DNA from: Streptomyces sp. NBC_01116
Lineage (GTDB): Bacteria > Actinomycetota > Actinomycetes > Streptomycetales > Streptomycetaceae
Reading direction: 5' to 3'
Assembly (NCBI RefSeq): GCF_041435495.1
Contig: NZ_CP108644.1
Span: forward strand, 5,379,501-5,443,500
Length of the DNA stretch: 64,000 bases
Every line of letters starts with the position of its first letter. The first letter of the stretch is position 1. The translations under genes were made by a program, and so were the position numbers. The notes under the pieces are model-generated. The model had not been told where the DNA came from. It searched no databases and saw only the letters and a program-made list of their open reading frames with translations. Below are positions 1-10,559 of this stretch, piece by piece.

Positions 1-1131
1 GGCACCCGTACGCTCAAGCAGTCCCTCAAGGCGGACGGCACCCTCCCCGAGGGCGTCGTCAACGACCGGCCCGACCGCCCGCAGCGCGGACTCAACCTCG
101 ACATCGCGCGCAAGCACTACAGCGCGGAGTGGATAGAGGACCGCATACGCGAGATGGGCGACCTCAAGCTCAACCAGCTCGGCCTGCACTTCTCCGACGA
201 CCAGGCCTTCCGGATCGAGTCGAAGTCGCACCCCGAGGTGGTCTCCGACGAGGCCCTCACCCAGGACGAGGTCCGCCGCATCGTCGCCCTCGCCAACAGC
301 CGGCACATCGAGGTCGTCCCCGAGATCGACTCGCCCGGACACCTCGGCGCGGTGCTGGCCGCCCACCCCGACCTCCAGCTGCGCAACACCGCGGGCGTGG
401 AGTCGAAGGGCTCCATCGACATCTCGAAGCCGGGCGCGGCCAAGCTGATCGACGAACTCCTCGACGAGTACACCGAGCTGTTCCCCGGGCGCTTCTGGCA
501 CCTGGGCGCGGACGAGTACCAGGCGCTGACCGTCCAGAACCCGGCCGCCTCCTATCCGCAGCTCCAGCGCGCGGCGGAGGAGAAGTACGGTGCCGGGGCC
601 ACGATCGAGGACCTGGCCACCGGCTGGCTGAACGACCGCGCGGACGTCGTCGTCCCGAAGGGCCGGACCGCCAAGGCCTGGAACGACGGGCTCTTCCGGG
701 ACACGAAGGTCAAGGCCGACGAGAACATCGAGATCGAGTACTGGACCGGCAAGGAGATCGGCGCCCGCCCGCCGCAGGAGTACCTCGCCGCGGGCTACAA
801 GATGCTGAACCTCAACGACGAGTTCCTCTACTACGTGCTCGGCGAGCCCAACGAGTTCGTCTACCCGACCGGTGAGCGGATCTACGAGCAGTGGACCCCG
901 CTGGTGCTGCGCGGCACCGAACCCGTGGCCGAGCGCTACTCGAAGCAGATCCTCGGCGGCCGGTTCGCCGTCTGGGGCGACCTGCCGAACGCACAGACCA
1001 CCCAGCAGGTGGCGGACGGCATCCGGATGCCGCTGGTGGCGACCTCGCAGAAACTGTGGGACCCGCGGAAGCCCACGCTGAGCTGGGCGCAGTTCTCGGA
1101 ACTGGCGGAGCGGACCGGCAGCGCGGGGTGA
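1..1131 (+). CDS. beta-N-acetylhexosaminidase, GH20 family (5'-truncated by window)
   Basis: This is the C-terminal 376 residues of a glycoside hydrolase family 20 enzyme; its start lies before the window. GH20 enzymes remove terminal N-acetylglucosamine or N-acetylgalactosamine from chitin oligomers or glycoconjugates by substrate-assisted catalysis. The frame is open from base 1. It contains the family signature HLGADEY, whose Asp-Glu pair (bases 511-516) matches the catalytic dyad, plus the barrel segments LNQLGLHFSDDQ and VVPEIDSPGH. Streptomyces homologues are usually secreted, but the signal peptide would be outside the window. Family assignment is firm; substrate is inferred. Confidence 0.93.
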   Translation, partial: GTRTLKQSLKADGTLPEGVVNDRPDRPQRGLNLDIARKHYSAEWIEDRIREMGDLKLNQLGLHFSDDQAFRIESKSHPEVVSDEALTQDEVRRIVALANSRHIEVVPEIDSPGHLGAVLAAHPDLQLRNTAGVESKGSIDISKPGAAKLIDELLDEYTELFPGRFWHLGADEYQALTVQNPAASYPQLQRAAEEKYGAGATIEDLATGWLNDRADVVVPKGRTAKAWNDGLFRDTKVKADENIEIEYWTGKEIGARPPQEYLAAGYKMLNLNDEFLYYVLGEPNEFVYPTGERIYEQWTPLVLRGTEPVAERYSKQILGGRFAVWGDLPNAQTTQQVADGIRMPLVATSQKLWDPRKPTLSWAQFSELAERTGSAG

Positions 1132-1159
1132 GGCAGGGGGCGTTCCCCGGCCGCGCGTG

Positions 1160-1190
1160 AGCCCGTGGACAGCGACGCCGTCCACGGGCT
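1160..1190 (+). terminator. hairpin after the hexosaminidase gene
   Basis: Perfect 11-bp inverted repeat AGCCCGTGGAC / GTCCACGGGCT with a 9-nt loop, 29 nt after the stop codon. There is no U-run, as is common for Streptomyces terminators. Confidence 0.6.
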
Positions 1191-1267
1191 ACGGTCCGCC
1201 GACCGCGCGCTTCTGGGGAGGGACGCGAGGTCACACACCGATGGCCTGTCCTTGGGGGGACTTCTCC

Positions 1268-2125
1268 ATGTCCATGCTCTGTACCCGTTGTCGCATCAGA
1301 ACGGCCGTGACCGACGACGGCCTGTGCACCTTCTGCTCGGGCACCCGGCCCCCGCCGCCCGACGGTGCCACGCCCCTGGTCGCCGTTTCCGGACCCGTGC
1401 CCGGAGGCTGGGGCGCCGGCACCCGGGGCGCCGGCACCTGGCCGGGGGCGCCGGTCGGCCTGTCGCGGGCGGTGATCGTCCTGCTGGCCTGCGTCATCGC
1501 GAGCGACCTGTTCGTCATCGGCGCCGGTCTGCACCTGCGCGGCCTGTGGGAGGCGCTGGCGGCGGGCGAGTACCTCGACACCTACACCGGGCCGGGCCTG
1601 CGGGCGCATGAACGGTACGACCTCGCCAGGAGGGTCCGGACGGCGGCGTTCCTGCCCACCGGCATCCTCTTCATCCTCTGGTTCCACCGGACCCGCCGGA
1701 ACGCCGAGGTCTTCGCGTCCGGCGTACAGCGGATGGGACCGGGCTGGGCGGTGGGCGGCTGGTTCGTCCCGGTCGCCAACCTCTGGTTCCCCTACCGCGT
1801 CGCCGGCGGCATCTGGGAGGCGAGCGTCCTGCCCCACCCCGACGGCGGTCGACGCACGGCTCCCAGAACGGTGCTGAACCTGTGGTGGGGCGGCTGGGTC
1901 GTCTCCGTCCTCGTCTCCCGGATCGCCGTGGGCCAGTGGAACCGGGGCTGGGAGCCGGAGGAGATCGCCGACGCGGCGGCCCTCGTCGCGGCCGCCGACG
2001 CGCTGGACCTCGTGGCCGCGGTGCTCGCGATCGTCTTCGTGCGCGCCGTGACCCGGATGCAGGTCGAACGCGCCGCGTACCGCCCGGCTCCGGCGGCCCG
2101 GCCGGTCCCAGGTGCTCACCGGTGA
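1268..2125 (+). CDS. DUF4328 membrane protein with N-terminal zinc ribbon
   Basis: A protein of about 285 residues with unknown function. The N-terminus has a Cys4 mini zinc ribbon (CTRC about 10 residues before CTFC), followed by a Pro/Gly-rich linker and then several hydrophobic helices with the tryptophan-rich arrangement of DUF4328 proteins (GWFVPVANLWFPYRV; LNLWWGGWVVSVL). The ATG at 1268 was chosen because GGGGGA lies 7 nt upstream; an in-frame ATG at 1241 and a further upstream GTG are alternatives. It probably sits in the cytoplasmic membrane. No operon partner is evident. Confidence 0.8.
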   Translation: MSMLCTRCRIRTAVTDDGLCTFCSGTRPPPPDGATPLVAVSGPVPGGWGAGTRGAGTWPGAPVGLSRAVIVLLACVIASDLFVIGAGLHLRGLWEALAAGEYLDTYTGPGLRAHERYDLARRVRTAAFLPTGILFILWFHRTRRNAEVFASGVQRMGPGWAVGGWFVPVANLWFPYRVAGGIWEASVLPHPDGGRRTAPRTVLNLWWGGWVVSVLVSRIAVGQWNRGWEPEEIADAAALVAAADALDLVAAVLAIVFVRAVTRMQVERAAYRPAPAARPVPGAHR

Positions 2126-2219
2126 CGGGCGCACGGGCGGGCGCCCGCCGCGACGACCACCCCGTAGTGACGATTTCCGGCCATTCGGCGCAGTATCCGG
2201 TAGACCGAGGGAGACGTCG

Positions 2220-2798
2220 ATGAGTCTGCTGGAACTGATCGAACGAGCCGACGAGCGAGCACTGGCCGCCGGGGCGCTGGCCTGCCTGGACCGATGCCTG
2301 CCGCTGCTCGCCGGGCCGGAGACGGAGCCGCTGCGCCCGCTCTGGGCGAGCTGCGAGAACGGACAGGATTGGGACATCCGGCTCGCGGCGGTGCGGACGG
2401 GGATGGAGCACGCGCCCGTCCCCGACGGCCCGGCCGCGCTCGTGCGGACCATGCTCGGCGCCGCCCCCTCCGACTTCACCGCCGGACCACTGCGGGAGTG
2501 GGCGGACGCCTGTTCGCTGGTCGCGCTCCGGATCCACGGGCGGCTCGACACCCCGGCCGGGGACCCGGCGCCGGACGAGGAGCAGCTGCTCAAGGCGGCC
2601 CGCGGCGGCGAACCGGCCGCCGTGGGCCCGCTGGTCGCCGGGGAGCTGGAACGGCAGGTCCGCATCCTGGAGATCCTGGCGGAGACCACCGGCACGGCGG
2701 GCAGCGGCGCCGGACTCCGCAAGGCGCTGGACCTGTCGACGGAGGGCCGCCGGGTCCTGCGCGCGGTGATGTCACGACGGGCCCGCGGCCTGGGCTGA
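2220..2798 (+). CDS. conserved hypothetical protein
   Basis: A soluble protein of 192 residues that I do not recognise. It is acidic and Leu/Ala-rich, apparently all-helical, with no signal peptide, membrane segment or obvious catalytic motif. The ATG at 2220 is preceded by a GAGGGAGA ribosome-binding site. Codon use is typical of the window, so it is probably a real lineage gene. It converges on the universal stress protein gene, only about 40 nt away. Confidence 0.7.
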   Translation: MSLLELIERADERALAAGALACLDRCLPLLAGPETEPLRPLWASCENGQDWDIRLAAVRTGMEHAPVPDGPAALVRTMLGAAPSDFTAGPLREWADACSLVALRIHGRLDTPAGDPAPDEEQLLKAARGGEPAAVGPLVAGELERQVRILEILAETTGTAGSGAGLRKALDLSTEGRRVLRAVMSRRARGLG

Positions 2799-2840
2799 CC
2801 GGGCCGCGTCCAGGCGGCGGCGGTCGACGGCGTGCACCGC

Positions 2841-3353
2841 TCAGCGCTTCCGGTCCCGGATCATGGGCGGCAGGGTCCAGGAACCGCTGTGCGCGGCGGC
2901 GAGTTCGGCTTCGAGCGGATTCGGGGGGACCGCGAGAACGGGGCAGGCCGCGTGTGTCAGGCAGTAGCGGGTCACCGACGGGCGCAGCGCGGGCAGCCAT
3001 CTGCCGCGTGAGCCCGCGCCCACGACCAGGAGGCCGTCCGCCGACGCGGCCGCCTCGACGAGAACCGCCCCGGGCTCGCCGCGCACGGCGAGCCCGGACA
3101 GGGCGACGCCCGGCCTCCTGACGGCGAACGCGCAGTCGAGGACGGTGCGCAGGTCCTCGACAGCGGCTTCCCGGCACTCCCGGAGCACGGCGTCGCCGTA
3201 GGTGGCGCGGCCACCCAGCCCGCCGCCGGGCAACTGCCAGGCCAGCACGGCGTACAGCTCCGCATGGCGTTCCCGAGCCTCTGCGGCGGCCCGGTGCAGG
3301 GCTGCCAGGCTCCCCGGGGAGCCGCTCACGCCGACCACGATTCTCTGCCGCAC
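2841..3353 (-). CDS. universal stress protein family (UspA-like), single domain
   Basis: A 170-residue protein with one Usp domain. It begins IVVGVSGSPGSLAAL and has a late glycine-rich segment (VVGAGSRGRWLPALRPSV) corresponding to the ATP-binding G-2x-G-9x-G-S/T signature of ATP-binding Usp proteins. The GTG start at 3353 has AGGAGG 8 nt upstream. Usp proteins bind nucleotides and accumulate under stress or growth arrest. It is transcribed divergently from the SAV_915/lysA-like pair, suggesting a shared control region between 3354 and 3555. Confidence 0.88.
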   Translation of the reverse strand: MRQRIVVGVSGSPGSLAALHRAAAEARERHAELYAVLAWQLPGGGLGGRATYGDAVLRECREAAVEDLRTVLDCAFAVRRPGVALSGLAVRGEPGAVLVEAAASADGLLVVGAGSRGRWLPALRPSVTRYCLTHAACPVLAVPPNPLEAELAAAHSGSWTLPPMIRDRKR

Positions 3354-3555
3354 CGTCCGGCCTCCTGACTCGTCCTGTTCCGGAGTTCCATTGAAGGACG
3401 GGCGAGGGGCGGTGAGCGTCAGCGATCCGTATGAACCGGCCGACGCCCGTCAAAATCGCGTCAGGCGGGAGGGCCCTTCGCGCCGGGGCGGGCATAGCTT
3501 CGGCGTCGTGCGGCCGGAAGACGGCCGCGTCACGGCTCCATCCGGAGGGAACCCC

Positions 3556-3891
3556 ATGTGCCTCTTCTCGTACGACGACGACCCCGACCCCGATGAACAG
3601 GCCCGGGCCGGGCTGCTGTACGTGCCCGTCCGGCCGGAAGCCGCCGGCCCCGCGCTGCGGATGTTCCGTACTCCGCTGGGCGAGCGCACGGCCGTCGGCT
3701 TCACCGGCCTCGCCCTGCTGACCGCGACGCTCGGCGCCGGCCAGCCCGCGATCAGGCTCGCCGAGCCCGTCCTGCGCTCCCTCACGGAGCCTCTCGGCGT
3801 CGACCGGCTCGTCGTCGACCCGGTCCTCTCCGCCCCGGCCGTCACCGCCGTGCGGGCGGACACGGCCGAAGAACCCGCGCGCGCCCTGTGA
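3556..3891 (+). CDS. SAV_915 family protein
   Basis: A 111-residue protein resembling the Streptomyces SAV_915 family, of unknown function. Typical features are an acidic start (DDDPDPDEQ) and a core of the type RMFRTPLGERTAVGFT, followed by a Leu-rich segment. The ATG at 3556 is preceded by GGAGGGA at 3544-3550, so upstream in-frame codons are not needed. It has no signal peptide. It lies 38 nt ahead of the lysA-like gene on the same strand and is probably co-transcribed with it. Confidence 0.72.
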   Translation: MCLFSYDDDPDPDEQARAGLLYVPVRPEAAGPALRMFRTPLGERTAVGFTGLALLTATLGAGQPAIRLAEPVLRSLTEPLGVDRLVVDPVLSAPAVTAVRADTAEEPARAL

Positions 3892-3929
3892 CCCGCGCCT
3901 CGTCACACGCCTCCCGAGGAGACGCCGCC

Positions 3930-5264
3930 ATGTCAGCTCCCGTTCTCACCGAGCCCCCGGCGGGACTGGACGATCTGTCCGTCTTCCCCGCCTCCGCCGT
4001 CCGGCTCCCGCACGGCGACCTGAGCGTCGGAGGGGTCTCGCTCGCCGATCTCGCCGACCGGTTCGGCACCCCCGCGTACGTCCTGGACGAGGCCGAGGTG
4101 CGGACGCGCTGCCGGACCTATCGGGCCGCCTTTCCCGAAGCCCATGTGCTGTACGCGGCCAAGGCGTTCCTGTCCCGGGCGATGGCGCGGTGGATCGAGG
4201 AGGAGGGGCTGGGGCTGGACGTCTGCTCCGTCGGCGAACTCGAACTCGCCCACGCCGCCGGGTTCCCGCCGGAGCGGATGGTGCTGCACGGCAACGCGAA
4301 GACGCCGCGCGACATCGAGACGGCGCTGCGGCTCGGGGTCGGGCGGATCGTCGTCGACAGCCCGTCGGAGATCGCCCGGATCGCCGCGCTGACCGGCCCC
4401 GCCGGGCGGCAGAAGGTGATGGTGCGGGTGGTGCCCGGGGTGTCGGCGGGCGGCCACGAGAAGATCCGTACCGGCACCGACGGCCAGAAGTTCGGCCTGT
4501 CCCTCACCGACGGGTCCGCCCAGCACGCCATCGCCCGGGTGCTCGGCCAGCCGCAGCTCGAACTGACCGGCCTGCACTGCCACATCGGCTCCCAGATCAC
4601 CGACGTCAAGCCCTACCTGGTGGCCGTGCGGCGGATGGTCGGACTGATGGCCCGGATCAAGGAGAGCCACGGCGTCACGTTCTCCGAGCTCGACATGGGG
4701 GGCGGGCACGGGGTCGCCTACCGGCCCGGGGAGGCCGCCCTCGACCTGACCGCCCTCGCGCGCCGCCTGGGCGCGGAACTCGCCACCGGTTGCGCGTCGG
4801 CCGGCCTGCCCGTGCCGAGGCTGGCCGTCGAACCGGGCCGGGCGATCGCGGCCCCGGCCGGGGTGGCGCTCTACCGCGTCCTCTCCGTCAAGCACACCGG
4901 CCCGAACACGTTCGTGGCCGTCGACGGGGGCATGAGCGACAACCCCCGGCCCGCCCTGTACGGGGCCCGCTACGCGCCGCGCCTGATCGGCCGCGCCGCC
5001 ACCGCCGGACCGGTCGCGGCCACGGTGGTGGGCCGGCACTGCGAGGCCGGCGACATCCTCGCGAACGACGTCCTCCTGCCCGCCGACATCCGCACCGGCG
5101 ACCTGCTCGCGGTGCCCGTCGCCGGGGCCTACCAGGTCTCCATGGCCTCCGCCTACAACCTCGTCGGCCGGCCGCCGGTCGTCGCGGTGCACGAGGGCGC
5201 GGCCCGCCTGCTGATACGGCGCGAAACGCAGGAGGACCTCCGGCAGCGCGACATCGGAGGCTAA
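3930..5264 (+). CDS. lysA: diaminopimelate decarboxylase-like PLP enzyme (fold type III)
   Basis: A 444-residue fold-III PLP decarboxylase. YAAKAF contains the PLP-binding lysine (about residue 78), LTGLHCHIGSQI and DMGGGHG are phosphate/cofactor loops, and CEAGD (Cys about 371) plus GAYQVSMASAYN are the inter-subunit active-site elements expected of DAP decarboxylase, which turns meso-DAP into L-lysine. ATG 3930 was chosen for AGGAGA 7 nt upstream; an in-frame GTG at 3888 overlaps the preceding stop. Streptomyces genomes usually carry lysA near thrA/hom, so this copy may be a paralogue with another amino-acid or amine substrate. Family firm, substrate inferred. Confidence 0.85.
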   Translation: MSAPVLTEPPAGLDDLSVFPASAVRLPHGDLSVGGVSLADLADRFGTPAYVLDEAEVRTRCRTYRAAFPEAHVLYAAKAFLSRAMARWIEEEGLGLDVCSVGELELAHAAGFPPERMVLHGNAKTPRDIETALRLGVGRIVVDSPSEIARIAALTGPAGRQKVMVRVVPGVSAGGHEKIRTGTDGQKFGLSLTDGSAQHAIARVLGQPQLELTGLHCHIGSQITDVKPYLVAVRRMVGLMARIKESHGVTFSELDMGGGHGVAYRPGEAALDLTALARRLGAELATGCASAGLPVPRLAVEPGRAIAAPAGVALYRVLSVKHTGPNTFVAVDGGMSDNPRPALYGARYAPRLIGRAATAGPVAATVVGRHCEAGDILANDVLLPADIRTGDLLAVPVAGAYQVSMASAYNLVGRPPVVAVHEGAARLLIRRETQEDLRQRDIGG

Positions 5265-5300
5265 GGGCTGTCCCGCAATTCCCGGTGGATCAGCACTCCG

Positions 5301-5347
5301 CTGACGGTGCGCGACGCATTCCGTCAGAGCACCGTCAGGAATGCGTC
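5301..5347 (+). terminator. nested hairpins downstream of the lysA-like gene
   Basis: A 10-bp inverted repeat, GACGCATTCC (5313-5322) / GGAATGCGTC (5338-5347), overlaps a second possible pairing: CTGACGG (5301-5307) with either of two CCGTCAG copies (5321-5327 or 5332-5338). The pairings are mutually exclusive. The simplest reading is a terminator for the upstream gene. Confidence 0.45.
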
Positions 5348-5835
5348 ACTGCGTCAATGCGTCGGGACGGCCCGAAGGTGACCGGAAACGTAGCCGGCGG
5401 ATTACCGCGTCGGTGTCTCCGCGTATCGCGTGGGCGACGGTCGAGCCGTGCTCGCGGCAGCCGCTGCCAGAGGTCCGCCGGTTCCGTTTCCGGACTGACC
5501 GCCGTGACCTGGAAAGCCGGATGATCGTCGGTCGTTTCGCGTACACAACGGGAGAGCGGGCGGCCCGGCTCACGGTGGTCCGAGTGGGTCTCGACCAGTT
5601 CGACACCGGGCTTCCGCAGCTCCCCGCCTCGCCGCAGCGCCCCCAGGGCCTGCCGGCCCCCGGGTGGGTGACCGTGACCACGTGGAAGGCCGGTCGGCCG
5701 CGTCAGATCGGCGTCAAGGGTTCCCCGGTATTCGTATGGACCTCGTCAAGGTGGCTTATCGCCGGGATGAAGTCGGGGTTTGCTCGTATTGGCCAAACGG
5801 CCGATTCCATTCCTCACGTCAATCAGGAGCTCGCG
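5348..5835. promoter_or_regulatory. long upstream region of the kdp operon
   Basis: About 490 bp with no credible gene: frames crossing it have no ribosome-binding site or recognisable domain. It presumably holds the kdp promoter and any KdpE operator. Visible features are two related segments (CCGTGACCTGGAAAGCCGG near 5500 and a similar one near 5675) and a small inverted repeat TTGGCC-AAAC-GGCC about 45 nt before the first small gene. I cannot place the transcription start. Confidence 0.4.
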
Positions 5836-5919
5836 ATGGCCGACCTGGCCTTCGTCGCCACCACGATCGCGGTATTCGCGCTGGTGGCTCTCATCGCCCG
5901 GGGGGTGACCAAGCTGTGA
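5836..5919 (+). CDS. 27-residue single-span membrane peptide at head of kdp operon
   Basis: A 27-codon gene starting ATG at 5836 with AGGAG 7 nt upstream and ending in a TGTGA overlap with kdpF. The product begins MADLAFVATTIAVFALV, forms one hydrophobic span, and ends with a basic tail (ARGVTKL). No function is known to me. Its ribosome-binding site and translational coupling to kdpF argue that it is translated and belongs to the Kdp complex or its regulation. It could be a KdpF-like stabilising peptide. Confidence 0.7.
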   Translation: MADLAFVATTIAVFALVALIARGVTKL

Positions 5920-6005
5920 CCGTCGAAAATGTCGTCGGCCTCGTCGTGGCCGTGTCCCTGCTCGGATATCTCATCCTCGCTCTCCTTTACCCGGAGAGGT
6001 TCTGA
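5916..6005 (+). CDS. kdpF: KdpF, small subunit of potassium-transporting ATPase
   Basis: A 29-residue hydrophobic peptide (VENVVGLVVAVSLLGYLILA, ending LLYPERF) matching KdpF in size, position and C-terminal PE(R/K)F pattern. KdpF stabilises the KdpFABC complex in the membrane. Its GTG start overlaps the stop codon of the preceding 27-residue peptide, and kdpA begins 8 nt later. Confidence 0.9.
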   Translation: MTVENVVGLVVAVSLLGYLILALLYPERF

Positions 6006-6013
6006 GTAAGTAA

Positions 6014-7674
6014 ATGAGTTCCCAGGTCGCTGGTCTGCTCCAGCTCATAGCCCTGATCGCCGCCCTCGCCCTCGCGTACCGCCCGCTGGGCGACTACATG
6101 GCCAGGGTCTACTCCTCCGAGAAGAACTACCGCCCGGAGAAGTGGATATACAAGGCCATCGGCGCCAACCCGGCCGCCGGGATGCGCTGGCCCGCCTATC
6201 TGCGCGGAGTCCTCGCCTTCTCCGCGGTGAGCGTTCTCTTCCTGTACCTGATGCAACGGGTGCAGGGGTCGCTGCCCGGTTCGCTGGGCTTCTCCTCGAT
6301 CGACCCGGACCAGGCGTTCAACACCGCCGCGTCCTTCGTCGCCAACACCAACTGGCAGTCGTACTACGGCGAACAGGCCATGGGCCACGTCGTGCAGACC
6401 GGCGGCCTCGCGGTGCAGAACTTCCTGTCCGCCGCGGTCGGCATGGCCGTGGCGGTGGCACTCGTACGCGGCTTCGCCCGGTCGCGCACGGGTGAACTCG
6501 GCAACTTCTGGGCCGACCTGGTGCGCGGGACCGTCCGCATCCTGATCCCGATCTCGGTGATCGGCGCGATCGTCCTGGTCGCCTGCGGGGCGATCCAGAA
6601 CTTCTCCGGCATCCACCAGGTCGGACAGTTCATGGGCGGTACGCAGGAGTGGAACGGCGGCGCGGTCGCCTCCCAGGAGGTCATCAAGGAGCTGGGCACC
6701 AACGGCGGCGGTTACTTCAACGCCAACTCCGCCCACCCCTTCGAGAACCCCAACCCCCTGTCGAACCTGTTCGAGGTCTTCCTCATCCTGCTGATCCCGT
6801 TCGCGCTGACGCGGACCTTCGGCCGGATGGTCGGATCGCTGAAGCAGGGGTACGCGGTCCTCGGCGCGATGGCGGTCATCTGGATCGGCTTCACGGCGCT
6901 GATGATGTGGACCGAGTTCGCCCACCGCGGACCGGCCTTCGAGATCGCGGGCGGGGCCATGGAGGGCAAGGAGACCCGCTTCGGGATCGCCGGCTCGTCG
7001 ATCTTCGCGGTCGCCACGACGCTGACCTCGACCGGCGCGGTGAACTCCTTCCACTCCTCGTACACCGGCTTCGGCGGCGGCATCACCATGCTCGGCATGC
7101 AGCTCGGCGAGATCGCTCCCGGCGGTGTCGGCTCCGGCCTCTACGGCATGCTGATCATGGCGATCATCGCGGTGTTCATCGCCGGGCTGATGGTCGGACG
7201 CACCCCGGAGTACCTCGGCAAGAAGATCGGCACCCGCCAGATCAAGTTCGCGGCCTGCTACATCCTCGTCACCCCGGCCCTCGTGCTCGGCTTCACCGCC
7301 GTCGCCATGGCCCTGCCGACGCCCGCCGACTCGATGACCAACTCGGGTGCGCACGGCTTCTCCGAGATCCTGTACGCCTACACCTCCGGCGCCAACAACA
7401 ACGGCTCCGCCTTCGCCGGGCTCAACGCCGACACCCAGTGGTTCAACACGACCATCGGCATCGCGATGCTGCTCGGCCGGTTCCTCCCGATGGTGTTCGT
7501 CCTGGCCCTGGCAGGCTCGCTCGCCGAGCAGAAGCCGGTGCCCGAGACCGCGGGCACGCTGCGCACCGACAAGCCCCTCTACGCGGGGCTGCTCGTCGGC
7601 ACGATCCTCATCATCACCGGACTCACCTACTTCCCGGCCCTGGCGCTGGGTCCGCTTGCCGAAGGGCTCGCCTC

Positions 7675-7678
<4 letters not shown>
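6014..7678 (+). CDS. kdpA: KdpA, potassium-binding channel subunit of the Kdp ATPase
   Basis: A 554-residue polytopic membrane protein, close to the 557 residues of the E. coli subunit. KdpA belongs to the superfamily of K+ transporters and carries the selectivity filter. Segments NTNWQSYYGEQAMGH, NGGGYFNANSAHPFENP, SFHSSYTGFGGG and YTSGANNNGSAFAGL are conserved KdpA pore regions. It overlaps kdpB by ATGA, indicating translational coupling. Transcription is expected under potassium limitation through KdpDE, encoded just downstream. Confidence 0.97.
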
Positions 7679-9783
<2,105 letters not shown>

Positions 9784-9789
9784 TCCGCC

Positions 9790-10461
9790 ATGACCAACAA
9801 CTCCGTCAGCAGCACCGTGCGCGTGCTCGGGGCCGGACTCCGCGCCCTGCTCGTCCTCACCCTGGTCTGCGGGGTCCTCTACCCGCTCGCCGTCACCGGC
9901 GTCGCCCAGGCCCTGTTCAACGACAAGGCCAACGGTTCCGAGATCAAGGACGGGAGCGGCCAGGTCGTCGGCTCCTCCCTCATCGGACAGCGGTACGACC
10001 TTCCGATCGAGGACGGCGAGGAGTCACCCGCCCCGGACCTGAAGTGGTTCCAGCCGCGCCCCTCCAACGGGCTCGGCGGCAACAGCGTCAACACGCAGTA
10101 CTCCCTGATCCTCTCCGGAGCCACCAACCGATCCGGTGACAACGAGGAACTGGTCCAGTGGGTGACCGACGCCAAGGCGGCCGTGGTCAAGGACAACTCC
10201 ACCTCCACGTACACGGTGAAGCCCGCGGACGTGCCCGCCGACGCCGTCACCTCCTCCGGCTCCGGCCTGGACCCCGACATCTCACCCGCGTACGCCGAAC
10301 TCCAGGTCCACCGGGTCGCCGAGAAGAACGACCTCGACGTCAAGAAGGTCGAGAACCTCGTCGCCGACCACACCAGCGGCCGGCTGCTCGGCTTCATGGG
10401 GGAGCCCCGGGTGAACGTCCTGGAGCTGAACACCGCGCTCAGGAACCTGACCCAGGGCTGA
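9790..10461 (+). CDS. kdpC: KdpC, accessory subunit of potassium-transporting ATPase
   Basis: A 223-residue protein with one N-terminal transmembrane helix (LRALLVLTLVCGVLYPLAVTG) and a periplasm-side domain containing GSSLIGQ, WFQPRPS, SGSGLDPDISPAYAELQ and GRLLGFMGEPRVNVLELN, all typical of KdpC. It is required for assembly and ATP affinity of the Kdp complex. It is somewhat longer than E. coli KdpC (190 residues), as often in actinobacteria. A strong hairpin follows before kdpE. Confidence 0.96.
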   Translation: MTNNSVSSTVRVLGAGLRALLVLTLVCGVLYPLAVTGVAQALFNDKANGSEIKDGSGQVVGSSLIGQRYDLPIEDGEESPAPDLKWFQPRPSNGLGGNSVNTQYSLILSGATNRSGDNEELVQWVTDAKAAVVKDNSTSTYTVKPADVPADAVTSSGSGLDPDISPAYAELQVHRVAEKNDLDVKKVENLVADHTSGRLLGFMGEPRVNVLELNTALRNLTQG

Positions 10462-10478
10462 TGGAACCGCTTCAGGAC

Positions 10479-10527
10479 ACCGGACACCGGTGGGGTACGG
10501 AACCTCCGCACCCCACCGGTGTCCGGT
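10479..10527 (+). terminator. 18-bp perfect hairpin between kdpC and kdpE
   Basis: Perfect inverted repeat: arm 10479-10496 (ACCGGACACCGGTGGGGT) and its exact complement at 10510-10527, with a 13-nt loop. It lies 18 nt after the kdpC stop and 33 nt before kdpE. It would partly or fully terminate the structural-gene transcript and so separate pump synthesis from regulator synthesis, or protect the upstream mRNA from 3' decay. Confidence 0.75.
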
Positions 10528-10559
10528 TACCCCACAACCAAGGAGAGAGTGCACAGCCC

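Noticed and set aside
812..3906. Long minus-strand open frames (812-2722, 2590-3906)
   Set aside because: They lie opposite recognised or well-supported plus-strand genes and have the biased composition of GC-rich non-coding frames.
5265..5330. GGGCTGTCCCGCAATTCCCG considered as an insertion-sequence end
   Set aside because: No partner inverted repeat, target duplication or transposase remnant found nearby.
5341..5919. A 192-residue gene covering the kdp upstream region
   Set aside because: No ribosome-binding site at its start and no recognisable domain; only its last 27 codons form a supported gene.
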